A stretch of 64,000 nucleotides of DNA from Streptomyces sp. SLBN-31 (lineage in GTDB: Bacteria; Actinomycetota; Actinomycetes; Streptomycetales; Streptomycetaceae): the NCBI RefSeq assembly GCF_006715395.1, contig NZ_VFNC01000002.1:1-64000 (forward strand). The letters run 5' to 3'. A program made the position numbers and the translations under genes. Numbering within the stretch: the stretch's first letter is position 1; every line of letters begins with the position of its first letter. Below the pieces are notes generated by a model that had not been told where the DNA came from, made no database searches, and worked only from the letters and a program-made list of their open reading frames with translations. Of the stretch, positions 53,661 to 63,960 are shown in pieces.

Positions 53661-55388
53661 ATGCACCCTGGACCGTACGAGCGGCACCTGGGACTGCTTC
53701 GAGAGATCACCTGCGCCGCGGCGATCGGTGACTGCCGCAGGCCCTTTACTGAGTCGACCGGTCAGGAAGCCTCCGACGCGGGCATGCGAACGGTCCGCAC
53801 CGCGACAAAGGTCTTCAGCTCGCTCCTGGGACGGCCTTTCGACCTCGACCAGCCCGGCCAGTCGGGATGGGTGGTCACCGAGTCCTCCCCCTTCGGCATT
53901 CTCATGGACGTCGGTTACCCGCGCTGTGATCCGGCGGCCGTCGTCGCGGCAGCCGTGCGGGCGACGGCCGGCTGGCGAGCCGCCGGTCTCCGCGAGCGCG
54001 CGGGCGTGGCCGTGGAGATACTGCGCCGCCTCAACACCCGCAGCCACGAGCTTGCCCTCGCTGTGCACCACACCACCGGTCTGCCACTCGAGGCCGCGTT
54101 CCGCGCCGCCGGGCCCCCCGCCCAGGACCGCGCGCTCCAGACCGTCGCCCAGACCTTCGCCGAGTGCGCGCGCGTCCCCGAGGAGACGCGCGCGGAAAGC
54201 TCCCGCCGACGCAGGCAACCACTGACCATCCGGGCTACCTCCACCCTGGTGCCGCAGGGGGTGTCGCTGCTTATCGGCTGCCCCGACCACCCCTTGTGGA
54301 ACGGCTATCCAGGGATGTTCGCCAGTCTGGTGACCGGTAACCCCGTCATCGTGGGCCCCCACCCGAGGGCCGTGCTCCCCTTGGCGATCACCGTGCGTAT
54401 CGCCCGTGAGGTGTTGACGGAGGCCGGCCACGATCCGGACATCGTGACCCTGGCCGTGGCCCAGCCCGGCGAACACCTCCACCGCAGGCTCGCGACAGAC
54501 CCAGCGGTTCGCATCGTCGACTTCACCGGCTCCGCGCGCTTCGCCGACTGGCTCGAGCAACACGCCCGCCAGGCCACGGTGTTCGCCCACCGGGCAGGGC
54601 CGAACACCGTATTCGTGGACTCCACGGAGGACTACCGGGGACTGGTGCGCGGCCTCGCGGGTGCTCTCTGCCTGAGCAGTGGCACGGTCCGTACCACGCC
54701 GCAGAACATCATGGTGGCGGCCACGGGCATCGCGACCGATGAGGGGCCCAAGAGCCTACGCGACCTCGGCGCCGACCTGCGCGAGGCCCTGGACCGGCTG
54801 CTCGGGCATCCGGCACGCGCGGCGCGCCTGCTGAGTGCGATCGCCGGCGACGAAGTGAGAGCCGGGCTGGCGGAGGCCGCGCGGCACGGAAGGGTCCTGC
54901 ACCCGTCCCAGCGACTGCACCATCCGAACCATCCCGCCGCCGATCTGCGTACCCCGCTGCTGGTGCGGCTGGCGGCACGGGACGAGCACATCTACTCCCG
55001 GGGATGGCCGGGTCCGGCCGCGTTCCTCGTGGACACCGACTCCATCTCGCACAGTCTGACGTTGTTCCGACGCGGCGCTCGCGCCCACGGAGCCCTGTTC
55101 GCCGCGGTCCACTCCACCAATCCACTGGTGCTGGCAGCCACCGAGGCGGCAGCCCTGGACGTCGGCGTGCACCTGGTGCAGAACCTCAGTGACGAGCTCC
55201 CGGCCGACCCGTCCTCAGCCATCACGGACCTCCCCGCCGCGGGCGCCCACTTCATCACCGGGCGATTCCGGGTAGCCCGCTCCTGGCAACACGTCGCCGC
55301 CACCAGCTGCGAGCCCGCATCGGTCGGCGCGACAGATTGGTGCACCGCGGCGCATGCCGAGTTCGCGGCTGGTCTGGTCGATGTCTGA
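53661..55388 (+). CDS. PaaN-like aldehyde dehydrogenase lacking catalytic Cys
   Basis: 575 aa from ATG 53661 (GGAGAGG 8 bp upstream). Homology to PaaN-type aldehyde dehydrogenases runs along the whole length: FDLDQPGQSGWVVTESSPFG, LNTRSHELALAVHHTTGLPL, GNPVIVGPHPRAVLPLAITV, RIVDFTGSARFADWLE, LRTPLLVRLAARDEHIYSRG and GARAHGALFAAVHSTNPLVL. In PaaN the nucleophile lies in S-G-Q-M-C-T-T-P-Q-N. Here the segment is SSGTVRTTPQN, with Arg in the Cys position. The upstream E-K-A-G glutamate is also changed (AHRAGPNT). The protein is probably catalytically dead as a dehydrogenase. It could be a structural or binding paralogue. The reading frame is otherwise perfectly kept. Confidence 0.85.
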   Translation: MHPGPYERHLGLLREITCAAAIGDCRRPFTESTGQEASDAGMRTVRTATKVFSSLLGRPFDLDQPGQSGWVVTESSPFGILMDVGYPRCDPAAVVAAAVRATAGWRAAGLRERAGVAVEILRRLNTRSHELALAVHHTTGLPLEAAFRAAGPPAQDRALQTVAQTFAECARVPEETRAESSRRRRQPLTIRATSTLVPQGVSLLIGCPDHPLWNGYPGMFASLVTGNPVIVGPHPRAVLPLAITVRIAREVLTEAGHDPDIVTLAVAQPGEHLHRRLATDPAVRIVDFTGSARFADWLEQHARQATVFAHRAGPNTVFVDSTEDYRGLVRGLAGALCLSSGTVRTTPQNIMVAATGIATDEGPKSLRDLGADLREALDRLLGHPARAARLLSAIAGDEVRAGLAEAARHGRVLHPSQRLHHPNHPAADLRTPLLVRLAARDEHIYSRGWPGPAAFLVDTDSISHSLTLFRRGARAHGALFAAVHSTNPLVLAATEAAALDVGVHLVQNLSDELPADPSSAITDLPAAGAHFITGRFRVARSWQHVAATSCEPASVGATDWCTAAHAEFAAGLVDV

Positions 55389-56321
55389 CCGGGCACCAGG
55401 CCTCCGCCTCTGTGGTACCACTGGAGGTCTCTCTCGCCGGGACGACCACAGCTGACTGGCCGTCAAACGGGCTCCGCAGACGCGCAGAAGTCACAGTCGT
55501 CCCCGGCCACAGAGAGCGAAGCGGGGCGCAGTACGCCGAGAGGGAGGCGCGAGTCCTGCTGGGGACCGGACCGAATCCGTTGGGGAACTGGTTGGTCAAG
55601 TGGTTGCACAAGTCCTACAGCAGGCTGAGCCATCCCGCGCCGGCCAGCGGCGGCACCTCTGCAGTCTGAGGCCGCCCACAGGCACAGGACAAAACCCCCG
55701 CAGGGCACACGCCTACGCAGGCGATCATCGCCTACATCCCGCGGCCGAAGCCCTCACCGCCGCCGCCACATCGCAGCCACAACCGGTGGCTGACCGCGTC
55801 CTGCAGGCCGGCCTCGATGCCAAGTCGATCGGCGACGCCCTCACCGGCTCGGAGCCCGCGCCCGCCTCGACAGCGATCGGGAATCCCTCCGAAAGGGGGC
55901 CCTGGGTCGCCTCTACCTGGTCCGCGCGCTCTCGACGATCTCCCGGCACGTTGCGCTCAGCGGCCCGCCGGATCCACGCCTACACACACGTCACTCCCGT
56001 GTACGAGGGTTTCCGGCTCACCGCCTCGGCCCACGACCGGTCCTGGTCGGCCACACCGTGGTGAGCGACCGGCCTCTGATTGGGAGGGTGTCAGGCCGGC
56101 GCCCACCTCCTGCGGCGAGCAATCGGGGGCCCCGTCGATATGGGTGACGCGACCTTCTCGACGTCGTGCTCCGCCGGGAGGGCCTGCGGCGGAGCGCTTC
56201 GTGGGTGTGTCCGGTCGCGGCCCCAGGGACTGTCGTCAAACCTCGGCCAACGACCGTCCAGTATTAGGACTGGTCGAGCTGTCGCAGCAGCAGTTGCGTC
56301 GCGGGTCCCGGGAGGTCTGCA
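55389..56321. other. 930-bp stretch, degraded coding traces only
   Basis: Short protein-like pieces occur on the plus strand (NPLGNWLVKWLHKSYSRLSH near 55590; DRVLQAGLDAKSIGDALTG near 55800; RKGALGRLYLVRALSTISRH near 55900). They are in different frames without a start. No family recognised. Confidence 0.4.
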
Positions 56322-57050
56322 GTGAGAGGGGTATGTCAGAGTCTGCGCATGCTCGAGATCGTGGTGAAGACGGAGAACTGGGAGCGGCATGTCCGTGTGT
56401 CCGCCGAGGAGCTGGCAGGGCTGGTCCGGCGGATCGGTGGTGACGGTGACCGGTTCCTGGTGGTCCAGCGGATACCCGACCTGCCTGACGTCTTCGCCCA
56501 GGTGTGGCACAAGACCGGTGGTGACTACACGCTGGAGTACCGCGACGGTGCCGCTGACCGGCAGTTCCAGGTGATCGTCGACGGGCCCGAGGTCGTGATT
56601 GCGACGATTGCCGGCTGGGCACACCAGGAGGCCGGATGGGACAGTGGTCTGGCTTGGTCGTTGCTGGACATGGGCCCCGCCCGCGAGGTGCCGCCGCTCG
56701 ACCTCGGCGAAAACGAGCGCAAGGAGTTGGAGAAGTGCGTCCGTGAGGTGCTGGTTGGCGGCTACGCCTCTCGCGCCGAACTGGCCGAACTCGCTGAGGA
56801 GTATTTGGTCACCAATGACCGCCGGCCCGTCTCGCCCGAGCAGGCACAAGCGTTGGCCGACCGACTGTGGCTGGAGCGGGTCGCGGAGCAGGCCAAGTGG
56901 CAGGGCGAGACGGACCCTGAGCGGCTGACCCGCGCTTTCACCGCCCTGCAGGATGCCGGTATCACGGCCCGAGAGAACTTCACCTGTTGCCGTAACTGCG
57001 GCCAGTCCGAGATCGGCGGGGAAGGCGCCCCCGACGCCCGCGGCTTATAA
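56322..57050 (+). pseudogene. DUF6891-type protein, C-terminus cut by IS481 insertion
   Basis: The GTG at 56322 follows GGAGG (56311-56315). The 242 aa frame reads LEIVVKTENWERHVRVSAEE, FAQVWHKTGGDYTLEYRDGA, ELEKCVREVLVGGYASRAEL, RLTRAFTALQDAGITARENF and TCCRNCGQSEIG. The CCRxCG segment normally lies in the middle of DUF6891 proteins and is followed by about 90 further residues. Here the frame stops at 57050, three bases before the IS481 end. The IS has therefore removed the C-terminal half. Confidence 0.8.
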
Positions 57051-57052
57051 AA

Positions 57053-58103
57053 CTGCCGGACGTTGTTGACACCTGGGTCTCCGCCCACTACGGAGACCTG
57101 ACATGCCTCCTTCCGTCAGACAGCAGCAGGACCGCCAGGCCCAACGGCGCCTGGCGGTCCTGCGCCACGCCGAGGAAGTCACCGGAAACGTCTCACTGAC
57201 CTGCCGGTACTACGGGATCAGCCGGAACTGCTTCTACAAGTGGCAGCGCCGCTACCAAGAAGAAGGCCTCGAAGGGCTACGCGACCGCTCCAGCAGGCCC
57301 CACCACAGCCCGCACGCCACCCATGCCGACATCGTCAACGAGATCGTCTACCTGCGGAGGAACTACCACTTCGGCCCGATGAAGATCAAGATGTACCTCA
57401 AGCGGTACCACGACATCGACATCGCCTGCTCCGCCGTCTACCGCATCCTCAAGAAGCTGGGCATGAACCGGCTGCCCGCCTCCCAGCGTTACAAGCGCCA
57501 CGACAAGCGCTACACCCGCTACGAGAAGCAACTGCCCGGCAACCGGGTCCAGATCGACGTCAAGTTCATCGAACCGATCGGCGTCCCAGCCGAGCCCGCC
57601 TCCCCGTCGCCGGTCACCGGCAAGCCCCCGAAGGTGCGGCGCCGGGCCAAGTACTACCAGTTCACGGCGATCGACGACTGCACGCGGCTGCGGGTGCTGC
57701 GCATCTACCCGCGGTGCGACCAGAAGACCGCCATCCAGTTCCTCGACCACGTCCTGGAGCGTCTGCCGTTCCGCGTCGAAGTGATCCAGACTGACAACGG
57801 CGCTGAGTTCCAGTCCGCCTTTCACTGGCAGGTGCTGGACAAGGGCATCGCCCACACCTACATCAAACCGGCGTCCCCGCACCTCAATGGCAAGGTCGAA
57901 CGATCCCACCGCATCGACGCCGAGGAGTTCTACCGCATGCTCGCCGGCATCGTCATCGACGACACCGGCGTCTTCAACGACAAACTCCGCGAATGGGAGG
58001 ACTACTACAACTACCATCGCCCGCACGGTGCCCTCGGCGGACAAACCCCCTACGAACGCCTCAAGCAAAAGACCCAGACCCCGGTGTAACCCAGCTCCGG
58101 CAG
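57053..58103 (+). mobile_element. IS481-family insertion sequence
   Basis: CTGCCGGA at 57053-57060 is mirrored by TCCGGCAG at 58096-58103, with further imperfect matching (ttgacacctggg against ttacaccggg). One intact transposase fills the element. No clear target duplication is visible. Confidence 0.85.
57103..58089 (+). CDS. IS481-family transposase
   Basis: 328 aa from ATG 57103. An N-terminal HTH (VTGNVSLTCRYYGISRNCFY-KWQRRY) is followed by an integrase core with FTAIDDCTRLRVLRIYPRC (Asp), VIQTDNGAEFQSAFH (Asp) and HLNGKVERSHRIDAEEFY (Glu): a complete DDE triad. The C-terminal tail NYHRPHGALGGQTPYERL is typical. It appears competent. Confidence 0.95.
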   Translation: MPPSVRQQQDRQAQRRLAVLRHAEEVTGNVSLTCRYYGISRNCFYKWQRRYQEEGLEGLRDRSSRPHHSPHATHADIVNEIVYLRRNYHFGPMKIKMYLKRYHDIDIACSAVYRILKKLGMNRLPASQRYKRHDKRYTRYEKQLPGNRVQIDVKFIEPIGVPAEPASPSPVTGKPPKVRRRAKYYQFTAIDDCTRLRVLRIYPRCDQKTAIQFLDHVLERLPFRVEVIQTDNGAEFQSAFHWQVLDKGIAHTYIKPASPHLNGKVERSHRIDAEEFYRMLAGIVIDDTGVFNDKLREWEDYYNYHRPHGALGGQTPYERLKQKTQTPV

Positions 58104-58408
58104 ATGCACACCTAGCGCGAAGCGGATACCGCTACGGACATCCGTGAGGTGGGGTGGGTCGAAGGCGAGATCCTGTACGGCCGAGCTTCGTTCGAGTTCA
58201 ACCGGTCCCGCATCCTCACCCAGCCATGAGATTCATGGGTCAGGGCTGGATGTTCTTCAGGTCCTCCAGAGGCTTGGGTGCGTCTGCCGGGTGTAGGCGC
58301 TGGACCAGGGCTGGTCGCTCGCGAAGATCTGGCCTGTCGGCTCCTCACCATTGGCCGTACACTGCCAATTCATAAGCAAGCGGGCTGTATTGACGGGGGG
58401 AGCCCACC
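58104..58408. other. 300-bp gap after IS481
   Basis: No gene seen. The last 60 bp before 58409 form an A+T-richer leader (ccattggccgtacactgccaattcataagc) likely to hold the promoter of the next gene. Confidence 0.4.
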
Positions 58409-59965
58409 ATGTCTGGGGATTTCTACGGCCAGAACAGATTCGTACCGCCCATGCCGTCGAGTCCTCCGCCCGCGCCGCCGGACGCAGGGCGGGCCGTCGC
58501 CGTCGCCCTGCTCAACCTCAGCGGTCTGGGCCTGGGTTACGCGCTGATGCGCCGCTGGGTCCTGGCCGCCGTGTGCTGGGCGGCGACCGTCGTCCTGCTG
58601 CTGATGGCGCTGCCTGCGGACGCCGACGGCGTGCCCGGGCTCGCGCTCGGCCTGTACGTCGTGTTCCTGGTGCTGACCGCCGTTCACGGCGCCGTCGTCG
58701 CACTGCGCACGCGCCTGGCCTGGCCTGGACGGTCGCCGATCGCGATCCTGCTGGGCGTGGCGCTGCTCGCCGTACCGGTGGGCGGGTCCGTGCTGTACGA
58801 CAACGCCCGCCAGGAGGCCATCGAGCAGGCCCTCCTCGACCGGCTCCAGAAGGCCGACGACCTGGTGACGGCGGCCGGCCGGGACTCGTTCGGCAGCGGC
58901 AAGTCCGACTACAGGTCGGCGCTCGAGACCTACCGGAACCTCGCGGTCCACCACTCGGGCTCCCGCGCGGCGGCCGAGGTCCCCGACCGGATGAGGACCT
59001 ACTACGCGACGGTGGGCGCGGCCTACGGCCACAAGAACTACTGCGACGCCGTCGCACCGCTCGAGTACCTGCGCACGGTGCCCGACACCATGCCCAAGGA
59101 CGCCATCGGCTCTCTGCGCACATGGCCCGACGACCGGCTTGCCACCTCGCTGTACGAGTGCGGTTCGCAGCGGATGTCCGGTGGCGACTCGGACTGGGTC
59201 ACGCAGTACGGCAACCTGCTGGACACCTTCCCCGACTCCGAGCCGGCCACGAAGGTCGCCCCCGCGGTGAGTGCGGCCGTCGACGCCACCGCCAAGGAGG
59301 TACACGGCGACGACCCGTGCGCCGCCGTCTCCCAGCTGCGCGAGCTGAAGACCCAGATCGGCGACCTGTCCGGCAGCGCGGGCGAGCAGTCGAGCGACCT
59401 CGACAAGGACGCCGACCGGGCGGGCGCGAGGGCTGACGCCGGTGACTACGACTGCGGCGTCCACCAGTACAAGCACGGCGACTTCGATGAGGCCCAGCAG
59501 ACCCTCACCGACTTCGCCTCCGCTCACAAGCACGACAAGAACCGGGCCCGCGCCCAGAAGATCGCCATAGCCGCCGAGATCGCCCAGACCATCCCGGCCG
59601 CCGGCAAGAAGCTGCCCACCACCGCCTCCGGCGGCGGCATCTCGGTGACGGTGAAGAACGACAGCCCCGACGACATCACCGTCCTCTACACCGGCCCCGT
59701 CACCGGCAGTTTCACCCTCAAGGCTTGCGGCAGTTGCAAGGTCTACTCCTTCGCCGACACCATCACCCCCGGCTTCAAGCCCTGCTCCAGCGGCAAGAGC
59801 TACCCCCAGCGCACCATCAGCCTGCCAGCGGGCACCACCTACTTCGTCCACAAGCCCAAGAACCGCACCACCTCGTCGCCCGCCAAGGACACCGCCAAGA
59901 TCAGCTCCGGCTACATCTACACCGAGTGCTCCTACACCACGCAGAGCCTCGGCAGCGGTCACTGA
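58409..59965 (+). CDS. Membrane-anchored protein with TPR-like extracellular region
   Basis: 518 aa from ATG 58409 (tgacggggggagcccacc upstream). Proline-rich start, then three or four hydrophobic segments (residues 29-60, 63-90, 105-125). A long soluble part follows that looks like helical repeats (YRSALETYRNLAVHHSGSRA, DWVTQYGNLLDTFPDSEPAT, YDCGVHQYKHGDFDEAQQTL). The C-terminal beta-domain has Cys pairs (FTLKACGSCKVYSFADTI, TYFVHKPKNRTTSS). The even Cys number suggests disulfides outside the cell. No family name known. It is followed by a strong terminator. Confidence 0.82.
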   Translation: MSGDFYGQNRFVPPMPSSPPPAPPDAGRAVAVALLNLSGLGLGYALMRRWVLAAVCWAATVVLLLMALPADADGVPGLALGLYVVFLVLTAVHGAVVALRTRLAWPGRSPIAILLGVALLAVPVGGSVLYDNARQEAIEQALLDRLQKADDLVTAAGRDSFGSGKSDYRSALETYRNLAVHHSGSRAAAEVPDRMRTYYATVGAAYGHKNYCDAVAPLEYLRTVPDTMPKDAIGSLRTWPDDRLATSLYECGSQRMSGGDSDWVTQYGNLLDTFPDSEPATKVAPAVSAAVDATAKEVHGDDPCAAVSQLRELKTQIGDLSGSAGEQSSDLDKDADRAGARADAGDYDCGVHQYKHGDFDEAQQTLTDFASAHKHDKNRARAQKIAIAAEIAQTIPAAGKKLPTTASGGGISVTVKNDSPDDITVLYTGPVTGSFTLKACGSCKVYSFADTITPGFKPCSSGKSYPQRTISLPAGTTYFVHKPKNRTTSSPAKDTAKISSGYIYTECSYTTQSLGSGH

Positions 59966-59974
59966 CGGTCCGTT

Positions 59975-60007
59975 CCCGGCCGGTGGCGCCGAGCGTCACC
60001 GGCCGGG
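59975..60007. terminator. Terminator hairpin after the TPR-like gene
   Basis: CCCGGCCGGTG and CACCGGCCGGG form a perfect 11-bp stem around an 11-base loop, 9 bp after the stop codon. It lies between convergent genes. Confidence 0.75.
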
Positions 60008-60171
60008 GCGAACCGCCGGGTGTGCCATGAGCATGTAGTGCCCTCCTTCATCACGGGTCACGGTGCGATCACGTGCAGATCCGCGAATACCCAGGGACCG
60101 GGGCTCCATGCGTCCGGTGTCCGAGGCCGGCCGTCGAGGTGGTGCTCGCCGGCCGGCCACCGCACCGGCGC

Positions 60172-61116
60172 TCAGTCCTTGGTCTGCTCCAGTGTGGACT
60201 TGGTGTCCGACTTCAGCCAGTCACGGACCTCGCTGAGATCCGGCGGGCTTGTGTCACTGTCGTACGTCGTGCGGTACTCGGTGAACTCCATGGTGTACGT
60301 CATCCAGCCGTCCCGGACGGCGAGAGTGGCATGGATGGATCCGCTGGTCGTGCCGCTGGTGGTGTCGTTGCTGACGAGATACGCCTCGTCACCGATGCCC
60401 TTGACGATCTCCACGTCGTAACCCGAGTGGCTCTTGCGGTAGTTCTTCCACAGAGCGGTGAACTCCGCCGCCGGATCGGTCTTCTTGTGCAGGTCCATCT
60501 GCATGGTGAGATAGGCGTCCCCGTAGCTGGACGGGGTCTTCTTCAGGCTCAGGCTGCAGTAACTCTCGTCCAGCGCGTCGGACTTGAGGGAGTTGCGGAG
60601 CGGCGAGGAGTCGTCATCCGGGTACTCGTCCTTGAACGACGAGTAGTCCGCGCCTGTGCACAGGTTCGAGGGGGTGCTGTAGCCGCGCAGATCGGCGCTG
60701 TCGCCCCGGCCGAGGAGGAACACGCCACCCGCCCATGCGGCGGAGGCGACCACCGCGCCGACGACCGCCCACAGCACGGCCCGCCCGGCGCCGCCACCGC
60801 CCCCCGGGGCCGCTGGGACGGGCACGGGGCCGTAGTAGGGCTGCGCGGCATACGGGTTGCCCGGCTGGGGCTGGGGCTGGGCCTGGGGCTGCGCAGGCTG
60901 GCCGACCAGGGTGGGCTGGGCGTAGAAGTTCGGCTGGGCCGGTGTGGGCGCGGGAGCCGGCGGTGGGTCGGATCCCGGCGCACCCGGAACCGCGGGCTGC
61001 GGATTCGGGGACTGCGGCTTGGGGTGCGGATACGCGCTCGGGGTCTCCGGCGTCTCCGGCGTCTCCGGGATGCCTGGCTGATCAGATGGCTGCGAAGCCT
61101 CGGGTGGCGTGGACAT
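60172..61116 (-). CDS. Proline-rich membrane-anchored surface protein
   Basis: 314 aa from ATG 61116 (an upstream ATG at 61158 is less likely). About 105 residues of Pro/Gln/Ala-rich cytoplasmic sequence (ETPETPETPSAYPHPKPQSP, GQPAQPQAQPQPQPGNPYAA) lead to one transmembrane helix (AVLWAVVGAVVASAAWAGGV). An extracellular domain follows with two Cys (NLCTGADYSS, ESYCSLSLKK). This design is common in Streptomyces sensor-like or lipoprotein-like surface proteins. Function unknown. It converges with the gene at 58409. Confidence 0.85.
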   Translation of the reverse strand: MSTPPEASQPSDQPGIPETPETPETPSAYPHPKPQSPNPQPAVPGAPGSDPPPAPAPTPAQPNFYAQPTLVGQPAQPQAQPQPQPGNPYAAQPYYGPVPVPAAPGGGGGAGRAVLWAVVGAVVASAAWAGGVFLLGRGDSADLRGYSTPSNLCTGADYSSFKDEYPDDDSSPLRNSLKSDALDESYCSLSLKKTPSSYGDAYLTMQMDLHKKTDPAAEFTALWKNYRKSHSGYDVEIVKGIGDEAYLVSNDTTSGTTSGSIHATLAVRDGWMTYTMEFTEYRTTYDSDTSPPDLSEVRDWLKSDTKSTLEQTKD

Positions 61117-61223
61117 GATGTGAAGATAGTCGGCGATAGGCGTCAAGTCCCATGACATCCAGGATCGTTATGGCCTGGGGACGGCTCTGGTACGGCGCAG
61201 AGGGAACCGAACGAAGGAACCGC

Positions 61224-61838
<615 letters not shown>

Positions 61839-62286
61839 CAATGCCGGGTGGGCAGGACCCGTCGCGCTGACCGTGCGTGGTCTCAATTCTGGTCTCGATT
61901 GCAACCGGATCCGCTGGCGTCCAGAGCGGTACGGCAGCGTCGGAGCGAAGGGTTGACCAGGCGCGAAGTCGGCAGTCCATCCCGCAGACGACCTCGCCGA
62001 CGTCGTCCTACAGAGCGATCAAGTCGCGCATCCCAATTGGCGGTCGAGTCGTCGCGGGCGGCCAGCCATGTTCTCTGAGCCATCCGATCGGCTCCTCCAT
62101 GACAGCCATACCCGGAGCCCCTGGGCCCACCGATCTTACGAATGACCAGCAGAAACCCACGCTTGAAAGGTAGGGTTCCATAATCTTGGGAGCCTGTGCC
62201 TGTCAACTCCCGGATGATCGCCAAGCCGGCGGACTGTCAGGAACCGGACGCCCGTGCAGCAACGCTGAAGCCTCCCGTGAGCCCTG
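61839..62286. other. 450-bp stretch, nothing recognised
   Basis: No gene, repeat or dyad could be supported between the acetyltransferase remnant and the small membrane frame. Confidence 0.4.
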
Positions 62287-62451
62287 CTAGGGCAATCGCC
62301 TGAGCCACAACACGGCAAGGCCGTGAGAAACAGCCGACACAGGTAGTCCCGTGAAGAACGTAGCCTCGTACGCCCAGTCGGGCAGCGTGCGCATGAAGAA
62401 CCCGAACGTGACGTCGCGAGTGACGAGAGAAGCTGCGAGGGCGGCGAACAT
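62287..62451 (-). CDS. Small membrane protein or tail
   Basis: The minus frame MFAALAASLVTRDVTFGFFM followed by RTLPDWAYEATFFTGLPVSA and VSHGLAVLWLRRLP has two hydrophobic stretches with a positively charged end. Composition unlike neighbouring noise suggests a true gene or the C-terminus of a larger membrane protein. No family recognised. Confidence 0.45.
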   Translation of the reverse strand: MFAALAASLVTRDVTFGFFMRTLPDWAYEATFFTGLPVSAVSHGLAVLWLRRLP

Positions 62452-62776
62452 CGCACCCGCTGACTGTCGGGTCCACCCTCCCGGCTTCGAGGCGACGCGG
62501 CGATCCGGGAGAGGAGCAAGAGGGTCTGCCACTCGTTACTTGTACCGGTCCCGATGCCACTCATCAATGGCGCCGGCCCAGGCCCGCACGCAGCAGGGCT
62601 TTGACCTCGTCGCACGATCACGAACCGGACATCCTGCGACTACGCCGAAGCCCCGCCCGGGGTTCTGGTCGAAGTTCTGGAGGAATTGCACGATGCGGCG
62701 TGCCGAGGCAGTCGCAGCCATTAACGGGACTGTAAGAGAGCACCGGGTCTGATGCAGGTTTGGGTGACAGGTTCGG
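62452..62776. other. Gap up to the IS3-type element
   Basis: No gene recognised. The element end probably lies near 62760 (ggtttgggtgacaggttcgg), but no matching inverted repeat could be found on the other side. Confidence 0.35.
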
Positions 62777-63690
62777 TCACGCGGCCTTGAGGGCCGGTGT
62801 GGTCATTACGGTTTCGAATTCGATGGGGGTCAGCCGGCCGAGTGCGGCTTGTCTGCGGCGTCGGTGGTAGGTCCGCTCGATCCAGGTCACGATCGCGATC
62901 CGGAGTTCCTCGCGGGTGGTCCAGGTCCGGCGGTCGAGGACGTTCTTCTGCAGCAGGCTGAAGAAGGACTCCATGGCCGCGTTGTCGCCGGCCGCCCCGA
63001 CTCTCCCTATCGAGCCGGCCATCCGGTGGCGGTCGAGTTCCCGGACGAATTTCCGGGAGCGGAACTGCGATCCACGGTCGCTGTGCAGGATGCATCCGTC
63101 GACCTGTTCGCGCCGGGCGACGGCGTTCTCCAGGGCGGTCACGGCCAGGCGGGACTTCATCCGTGCATCGATGGAGTAGCCCACGATCCTGTTGCTGAAG
63201 ACGTCCTTGATCGCGCAGGCGTACAACTTGCCTTCTCCGGTGGCGTGTTCGGTGATGTCGGCGAGCCACAGCCGGTTCGGCCCGTCCGCGGTGAAGTCGC
63301 GGCGGACCAGGTCGTCGTGCACCGGTGGTCCGGCCTTCTTGACTCTCCCGCGCTTCTTGCCGAACACGCTCCACCAGCGGTTGTCCCGGCAGATCCGCCA
63401 CGCGGTGCGGTCCGCCATCCGGGCCCCGGCACCACGGGCTTCATCGGCCAGGAAGCGGTAGCCGAACTCCGGGTCGTCACGGTGCGCGTCGAACAGCGCG
63501 TTCGCGCGATATGCCTCCTCCAGCATGGCATTGCTCATCGGTTGGTCCAGCCAGCGGTAGTAGGGCTGTCTGGCGAGCTTCAGCACCCGGCACGCAACCG
63601 TGACGGGCACCCCGTCCCCGGCCAGCTCCTTCACGAGCGGGTAGATCCTTTTCCCGGTAGATGCGCCTGTGACAGATAGGCCGCTGCCCG
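62777..63690 (-). mobile_element. IS3-family transposase (OrfB), front end altered
   Basis: The minus strand reads IYPLVKELAGDGVPVTVACR, VLKLARQPYYRWLDQP, FGYRFLADEARGAG, then the integrase core with RLWLADITEHATGEGKLYAC (D), CILHSDRGSQFRSRKF (D) and GDNAAMESFFSLLQKNVLD (E). The C-terminus is YHRRRRQAALGRLTPIEFE. The catalytic DDE set is complete. At the N-terminus the expected CHRRIYREK lies one frame off (near 63650), and no OrfA gene is found upstream. The element is probably damaged. Confidence 0.85.
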
Positions 63691-63960
63691 CAACACAGGC
63701 GTGGGACCGGCTGCACCCGCGGTTGACCCGCCGGGCCGCCTGGCTCGACCATGACGGCCCATCATCGAGGCTGCCGCCTGAACCGGCCCTGGCCCGGCCC
63801 GCTCCTGGCCGTCGACTACACCGGCCCCTTGCACACCTGGATCCACACCAGCGCACCCATGACGAAAGCACCCGCCCCGGACGGCAGGTAGGTGATGGTG
63901 TGCAGCCACAGACGGTCGGCCGGGCCAAGGCACTCTCTGTCCTGCACGCAGCAGCATCAA
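63691..63960 (+). mobile_element. Fragment of another transposase
   Basis: The plus strand reads PATQAWDRLHPRLTRRAAWL-DHDGP, the conserved region preceding the catalytic centre of a Streptomyces transposase family that also uses a late DDE fold. Coding similarity fades after about 30 residues. It abuts the IS3-type gene, so one element has inserted into or deleted the other. Confidence 0.5.

Noticed and set aside
58370..59962. 530-codon minus frame opposite the TPR-like gene
   Set aside because: Gly/Val/Asp-rich antisense artefact of high third-position G+C; no start context or family motif.
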